NCBI RefSeq assembly: GCF_001746365.1
Contig: NZ_MJAJ01000009.1
Span: 15,644 to 79,643 of the forward strand
Length of the DNA: 64,000 bases
Origin: Streptomyces sp. LUP30
Lineage (GTDB): Bacteria; Actinomycetota; Actinomycetes; Streptomycetales; Streptomycetaceae
Reading direction: 5' to 3'
Under the pieces are notes generated by a model that searched no databases, was not told where the DNA came from, and was given only the letters and a program-made list of their open reading frames with translations. Shown piece by piece: positions 61,064 through 64,000 of this stretch (its first letter is position 1; each line of letters begins with the position of its first letter). The translations under genes were made by a program, and so were the position numbers.

Positions 61064-62701
61064 GTCCGGCGCCGCACCCTCTTCGCCGACCGGATCCCCA
61101 CCGGGTCGGCCGACCGGGCCGCCCGCCTGTTCCAGGGGCCCGCCGGACGGTTTGCGCGTGCGCCGCTCCAGATGCATCCGCAGCCCTTCCGGCATCAGCG
61201 TCAGCCGTTCCGTGACCCGCAGCCGGTAGTCGGGGTCCGGCCGCAGGTCGTACCGGCGCAGCAGCAGCCCCAGCACCAGCACGGCCTCGTGGAGCGCGAA
61301 CTGCCGTCCGATGCAGGCCCGGGCGCCGGTGCCGAACGGCTTGTAGGTGTGCGGAGCACGCGCGCGCACGGACCGGGCGTCGAAGCGGTCGGGGTCGAAG
61401 CGTTCGGCGTCCGGCCCCCAGACCTCGGGGTCGCGGTGCAGCATGGCGGTGAGGACCAGCGCCCAGCCGCCGCGCCGCATCGGGTGCTCGCCCCCCAGCA
61501 CGGTGTCCGCCCTGGCCTCGCGTGCGAACGCGGGCGCCGTCGGCCACAGCCGCAGCGCCTCGTCGAGCACCCGGCGCACATAGCGCAGTTTCGCCACCTG
61601 CTCGTAGCCGGGCACGGCCGTGTCGCCCCACACCCGGTCCACCTCGGCGCGGGCGCGGGCCGCGAGATGCGGGTTGAGGGAGAGGTAGTGCAGGGCGAAG
61701 GAGAGCGCGCCCGAGGTCGTCTCGTGGCCGGCCACCAGAAACGTGACGACCTGGCGGCGCACGTTCAGCGCCGACAGCCGTTCGCCCGTCGAGGGGTGGG
61801 CGGTGTCGAGCATCCGGTCGAGCAGGTCGCCCTCCCCGCCGCCCGCCGACCGGCGCTCCCGGACCAGATCGTCGACGGTGCGGTTGAGGAAGGCGATGTC
61901 GGCCTCGTTGCGGCGCGTGGCCCGCCGCAACAGGGCGGGGGAGGGCACGGTGTTCAGCCGCTGTGCGTAGGTGAGGGTGCCCACCATCGCGGAGACGAAG
62001 GGGTGCGGCCGTGCGCGCTCGAAGGAGCCGAAGTCGTGCCCGAAGCCGGTGCGCGCGATCGTCTCCAGGGTCAGTTTGGTCATGTCCCCGGGGACGTCCA
62101 CCGCCCGGCCCGCCGCGAGTTCCGCGTCCCAGTGGCCGGTGAGACGTGCCGCCACGTCCAGCATCATCGGGTGGTAGGCGGCCATGGCCTCCCGGCTGAA
62201 CCCCGGTGCCAGGACGTCGTGCGCCAACTGCCAGTTCGGCTCGTGGTTGTACGCCGTGAACAGGGCGTCCCCCACCACGGGGCGCAGGTTGGCGATGCCC
62301 AGTCCCACGTGTTTGGCGAACCGCGTCTCGTCCGCCATGTCGGCGGCCAGGGCCGCGCCCCCGACGAACACGAACTCCCGGTCGAACACCTTGCGGCGGA
62401 AGATCGGCCCCAGCTCCGCGGCGTACCGCAGGGAGTCCTGCAGGGGGGTGCGCCGGCTCGCCCCCAGGAGGTCGCCGAGGAGGGGGATCCGGTGCGGCGG
62501 ATGCGGTATCCGCGCCAGTTCGGGCCAGCCGAGCTCCGCACTGCGGAAGCCCCTCGGCAGGGTGTCCGCGGGCGTCGCCCCGGCCGTCGCCGTCGGCAGC
62601 GGGGCCGCCGCGCTCCGCGGGGATCCCGTCGAGCCCGCCGGCCCGGCGCACCCCGCTGTTCCCGCAGGCTCCGCTGTTCCCGTCGTCCCCGTCTCCGCCA
62701 T
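61025..62701 (-). CDS. Cytochrome P450, CYP102 (BM3)-like haem domain without reductase
   Basis: The 558-residue protein has the I-helix VTFLVAGHETTSGALSFALH, K-helix EALRLWP (ExxR) and haem ligand FGTGARACIGRQFALHEAVL. Upstream blocks HEPNWQLAHDVLAPGFSREA, MAAYHPMMLDVAARLTGHW and VPGDMTKLTLETIARTGFGH track the BM3 haem domain closely. Natural CYP102 proteins continue into a flavodoxin-reductase of about 600 residues. Here only a Pro/Gly-rich tail of 50 or so residues follows, so electrons must come from a separate reductase. The N-terminal 45 residues are Ala/Gly-rich low complexity. Fatty acid hydroxylation is the likely activity. The opposing TetR gene recalls BM3R1. Confidence 0.92.
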   Translation of the reverse strand: MAETGTTGTAEPAGTAGCAGPAGSTGSPRSAAAPLPTATAGATPADTLPRGFRSAELGWPELARIPHPPHRIPLLGDLLGASRRTPLQDSLRYAAELGPIFRRKVFDREFVFVGGAALAADMADETRFAKHVGLGIANLRPVVGDALFTAYNHEPNWQLAHDVLAPGFSREAMAAYHPMMLDVAARLTGHWDAELAAGRAVDVPGDMTKLTLETIARTGFGHDFGSFERARPHPFVSAMVGTLTYAQRLNTVPSPALLRRATRRNEADIAFLNRTVDDLVRERRSAGGGEGDLLDRMLDTAHPSTGERLSALNVRRQVVTFLVAGHETTSGALSFALHYLSLNPHLAARARAEVDRVWGDTAVPGYEQVAKLRYVRRVLDEALRLWPTAPAFAREARADTVLGGEHPMRRGGWALVLTAMLHRDPEVWGPDAERFDPDRFDARSVRARAPHTYKPFGTGARACIGRQFALHEAVLVLGLLLRRYDLRPDPDYRLRVTERLTLMPEGLRMHLERRTRKPSGGPLEQAGGPVGRPGGDPVGEEGAAPDSAPRCPVRGPGD

Positions 62702-62735
62702 GACGCGATCTCCCTCGATGCAGCGGCAGGTTGAG

Positions 62736-62748
62736 CATGTTGTACATG
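62736..62748. promoter_or_regulatory. Operator-like palindrome between P450 and TetR genes
   Basis: CATGTTGTACATG has perfect 5-bp arms with centre TGT, 35 bp upstream of the P450 start in the 108-bp divergent gap. A second weak symmetry, TTGA...TCAA, lies at 62782-62796. It is a plausible site for the TetR regulator. Confidence 0.5.
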
Positions 62749-62809
62749 GGTTCAATAGCGCGCCTCAGTCTGGTGCCGCCGTTGAACCGGCGTCAAGTAA
62801 GGTGCGGCC

Positions 62810-63424
62810 ATGGCCGCGAACCACGGGGAGGAGCGCACCCGGCGTCGACTCAGCACCGAGGAGCGCAGGGAACAGCTCCTGTCGGTCGGTGCGCGGCTCT
62901 TCTCGGAGAGTCCGTACGACGACGTGTGGATCGAGCAGGTCGCCGAGATCGCCGGGGTCTCCCGCGGGCTGCTCTACCACTACTTCCCCACCAAGCGGGA
63001 CTTCTTCGCGGCGGTCGTCGAGCGCGAGAGCGAGCGGATGCTGCGCATGACGGCGGCCGTGCCCGGCGTCCCGGTCCGCGAACAGCTCGTGTCCGGTCTC
63101 GACACCTATCTGGAGTACGTGGAGACCCACGCGCACGGCTATCGCGCGTTCCACCGTGCGGACGCCGCCGGCGACCAGGCCGTGCGCAAGGTCTACCAGC
63201 GGGCGCTCGCGGCACAGGAGCAGCAGATGCTGGCGGCCCTCGGCGCCGACCCCGAGTTCGGGCGGGTCCTGGAGGAGCGCCTCGACGTACGGCTCGCGGT
63301 GCGCGGCTGGCTGGCGTTCACGACGGCGGTCTGCCTGGAGTGGCTGCGCGGCTCCGAGCTCTCCCGCGAGCAGGTACGGGAGTTGTGCGCCAGGGCGCTG
63401 CTGGGGGTCATTTCTCCGGAGTGA
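62810..63424 (+). CDS. TetR-family regulator beside the P450
   Basis: The 204-residue protein has a TetR HTH (RREQLLSVGARLFSESPYDD, VWIEQVAEIAGVSRGLLYHY, FPTKRDFFAAVVERE) and a C-terminal ligand domain (LDTYLEYVETHAHGYRAFHR, VRGWLAFTTAVCLEWLRGSE). The first helices fit the group near BM3R1 and similar fatty-acid-responsive repressors. It faces the CYP102-like gene across 108 bp and probably controls both. No good SD precedes the ATG (GTGCGGCC). Confidence 0.93.
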   Translation: MAANHGEERTRRRLSTEERREQLLSVGARLFSESPYDDVWIEQVAEIAGVSRGLLYHYFPTKRDFFAAVVERESERMLRMTAAVPGVPVREQLVSGLDTYLEYVETHAHGYRAFHRADAAGDQAVRKVYQRALAAQEQQMLAALGADPEFGRVLEERLDVRLAVRGWLAFTTAVCLEWLRGSELSREQVRELCARALLGVISPE

Positions 63425-63516
63425 TCTTCTCCGGCGTTGTCCGGCCAGGTCCGGTGACGTGCTCGTCGGCAATGGTGGAGGCGAGGGCGGTGGTTGGCGC
63501 GACCTCGGATCTCCGA

Positions 63517-63539
63517 TAGGTTAGGCAAGCCTTACCTTA
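63517..63539. promoter_or_regulatory. Iron box (DmdR/DtxR-type operator)
   Basis: The core TTAGGCAAGCCTTACCTTA (63521-63539), extended by TAGG on the left, agrees with the actinobacterial iron-box consensus TTAGGTTAGGCTAACCTAA at most symmetric positions. It ends just before the SD (GGAGG, 63540-63544) of the next gene, where a bound repressor would block initiation. Confidence 0.85.
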
Positions 63540-63551
63540 GGAGGTTTCAGG

Positions 63552-64000
63552 ATGGGTGACAGCCACAGCTGGGCCGCGGCGCCCACGGCCGCCGAGCGGG
63601 CCCGATCGGTGCTCGCCACCGCATGGTCCTGCGCGGTGACCGCGGGCGGCGAACGCGAGGAGTTCGTCGGCGCGCACACGGTCGACGACGACGGCCGGGT
63701 GGTCCTGCGCGTCCCCGAGGACAGCGCCCTGCTCACGGCGGCGATCTGCGCGCCCCACGGCGAGCCGTCCGCCGTGCTGGAGTTCGCCGACGTCGCACCC
63801 GTTCCGGTGCGCCGCCGGGTCCGCTCCCGGCTCCGGCTCGCCGGCTGGTTCACCCCCGAGGGCGACCGGCTCGCCTTCCAGGCCGCCCGCATCGTGTTCA
63901 CACCGTCCACGGGCGCGGTCGTCCTCGCCCTCGACGAGTTCGCGCAGGCCCGGCCCGACCCCCTCGCCGCCGACGAGGCCCGGCTGCTCACGCATCTCGC
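63552..64000 (+). CDS. DUF2470-domain protein, iron-regulated, 3' end beyond the window
   Basis: ATG at 63552 follows GGAGG. The 149 visible codons read SHSWAAAPTAAERARSVLAT, HTVDDDGRVVLRVPEDSALL, EPSAVLEFADVAPVPVRRRV, RLRLAGWFTPEGDRLAFQAA and DEFAQARPDPLAADEARLLT without a stop. The pattern fits the DUF2470 / haem-utilisation (HugZ-like split barrel) proteins that streptomycetes keep next to siderophore genes. The iron box directly upstream supports repression under iron sufficiency. The C-terminus is not seen. Confidence 0.8.
   Translation, partial: MGDSHSWAAAPTAAERARSVLATAWSCAVTAGGEREEFVGAHTVDDDGRVVLRVPEDSALLTAAICAPHGEPSAVLEFADVAPVPVRRRVRSRLRLAGWFTPEGDRLAFQAARIVFTPSTGAVVLALDEFAQARPDPLAADEARLLTHL

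Overview
The window is a stretch of high-GC actinobacterial chromosome, almost certainly Streptomyces. The signs are strong G/C at third codon positions, Tat-type secreted glycoside hydrolases, a WhiJ-type ATPase/DUF397/XRE trio, an OsdK/OsdR-like two-component pair beside universal stress proteins, and many GTGA/ATGA gene overlaps. About 56 genes or gene remnants are supported. No rRNA, tRNA, CRISPR array, transposase or integrase was seen.

Layout. (1) 1-8.2 kb: secreted glycan degradation (partial GH43, GH29 alpha-L-fucosidase, GH26 mannanase) mixed with small housekeeping genes (YCII, cold-shock protein, DUF985 cupin, RibD-like reductase). The first 86 bases are a perfect fold-back inverted repeat that cuts into the GH43 gene and looks like an end artefact. 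(2) 8.5-31.4 kb: a dormancy/hypoxia-type island like the M. tuberculosis DosR regulon and the S. coelicolor OsdR regulon. It holds four tandem-domain universal stress proteins, an Acg-type nitroreductase, a DUF4389 membrane protein, a NarL/DevR response regulator, a stand-alone cyclic-nucleotide-binding protein, a SulP transporter, a zinc alcohol dehydrogenase, phosphoketolase, a flavodoxin, two PPOX flavoproteins, a GAF-GAF histidine kinase with predicted haem ligands, and a DUF2231 membrane protein. A recurring GGGCC-N4-GGCCC palindrome lies about 65-120 bp upstream of many of these genes and is proposed as the response-regulator box. TerD, a methyltransferase and a MarR/VOC pair sit inside the island. 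Two genes of the island survive only as deletion scars. (3) 31.6-32.2 kb: decayed TetR / ferredoxin / ferredoxin-reductase remnants. (4) 32.3-42.1 kb: pirin, a WhiJ-type regulatory trio (ATPase, DUF397, XRE) with a palindrome between the divergent genes, an S-adenosyl methyltransferase, a YheO-type regulator with a serine/threonine dehydratase, a cupin, and a MoxR/VWA pair. (5) 42.2-58.0 kb: an apparently complete L-rhamnose locus. A secreted BNR_4 protein may release rhamnose, an ABC importer (SBP, ATPase, two permeases) takes it up, RhaM interconverts anomers, and RhaI, RhaB and the bifunctional RhaD (aldolase plus dehydrogenase) make DHAP and lactate. LutABC oxidises the lactate to pyruvate, and a LacI regulator closes the block. 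(6) 58.1-64 kb: prolyl aminopeptidase, PIG-L deacetylase, a Cys-rich pentapeptide protein, a CYP102-like P450 with no reductase domain facing a TetR regulator (BM3R1-like arrangement), and a partial DUF2470 gene behind an iron box.

How they fit together. The kinase would sense O2 or redox state through haem and signal to the response regulator, which would switch on stress proteins and fermentative or overflow enzymes (phosphoketolase, ADH). Separately, the rhamnose block turns a plant-gum sugar wholly into central metabolites, and the lactate made by RhaD is consumed by the adjacent LutABC. All product names rest on motif recognition and recall; no database search was run.
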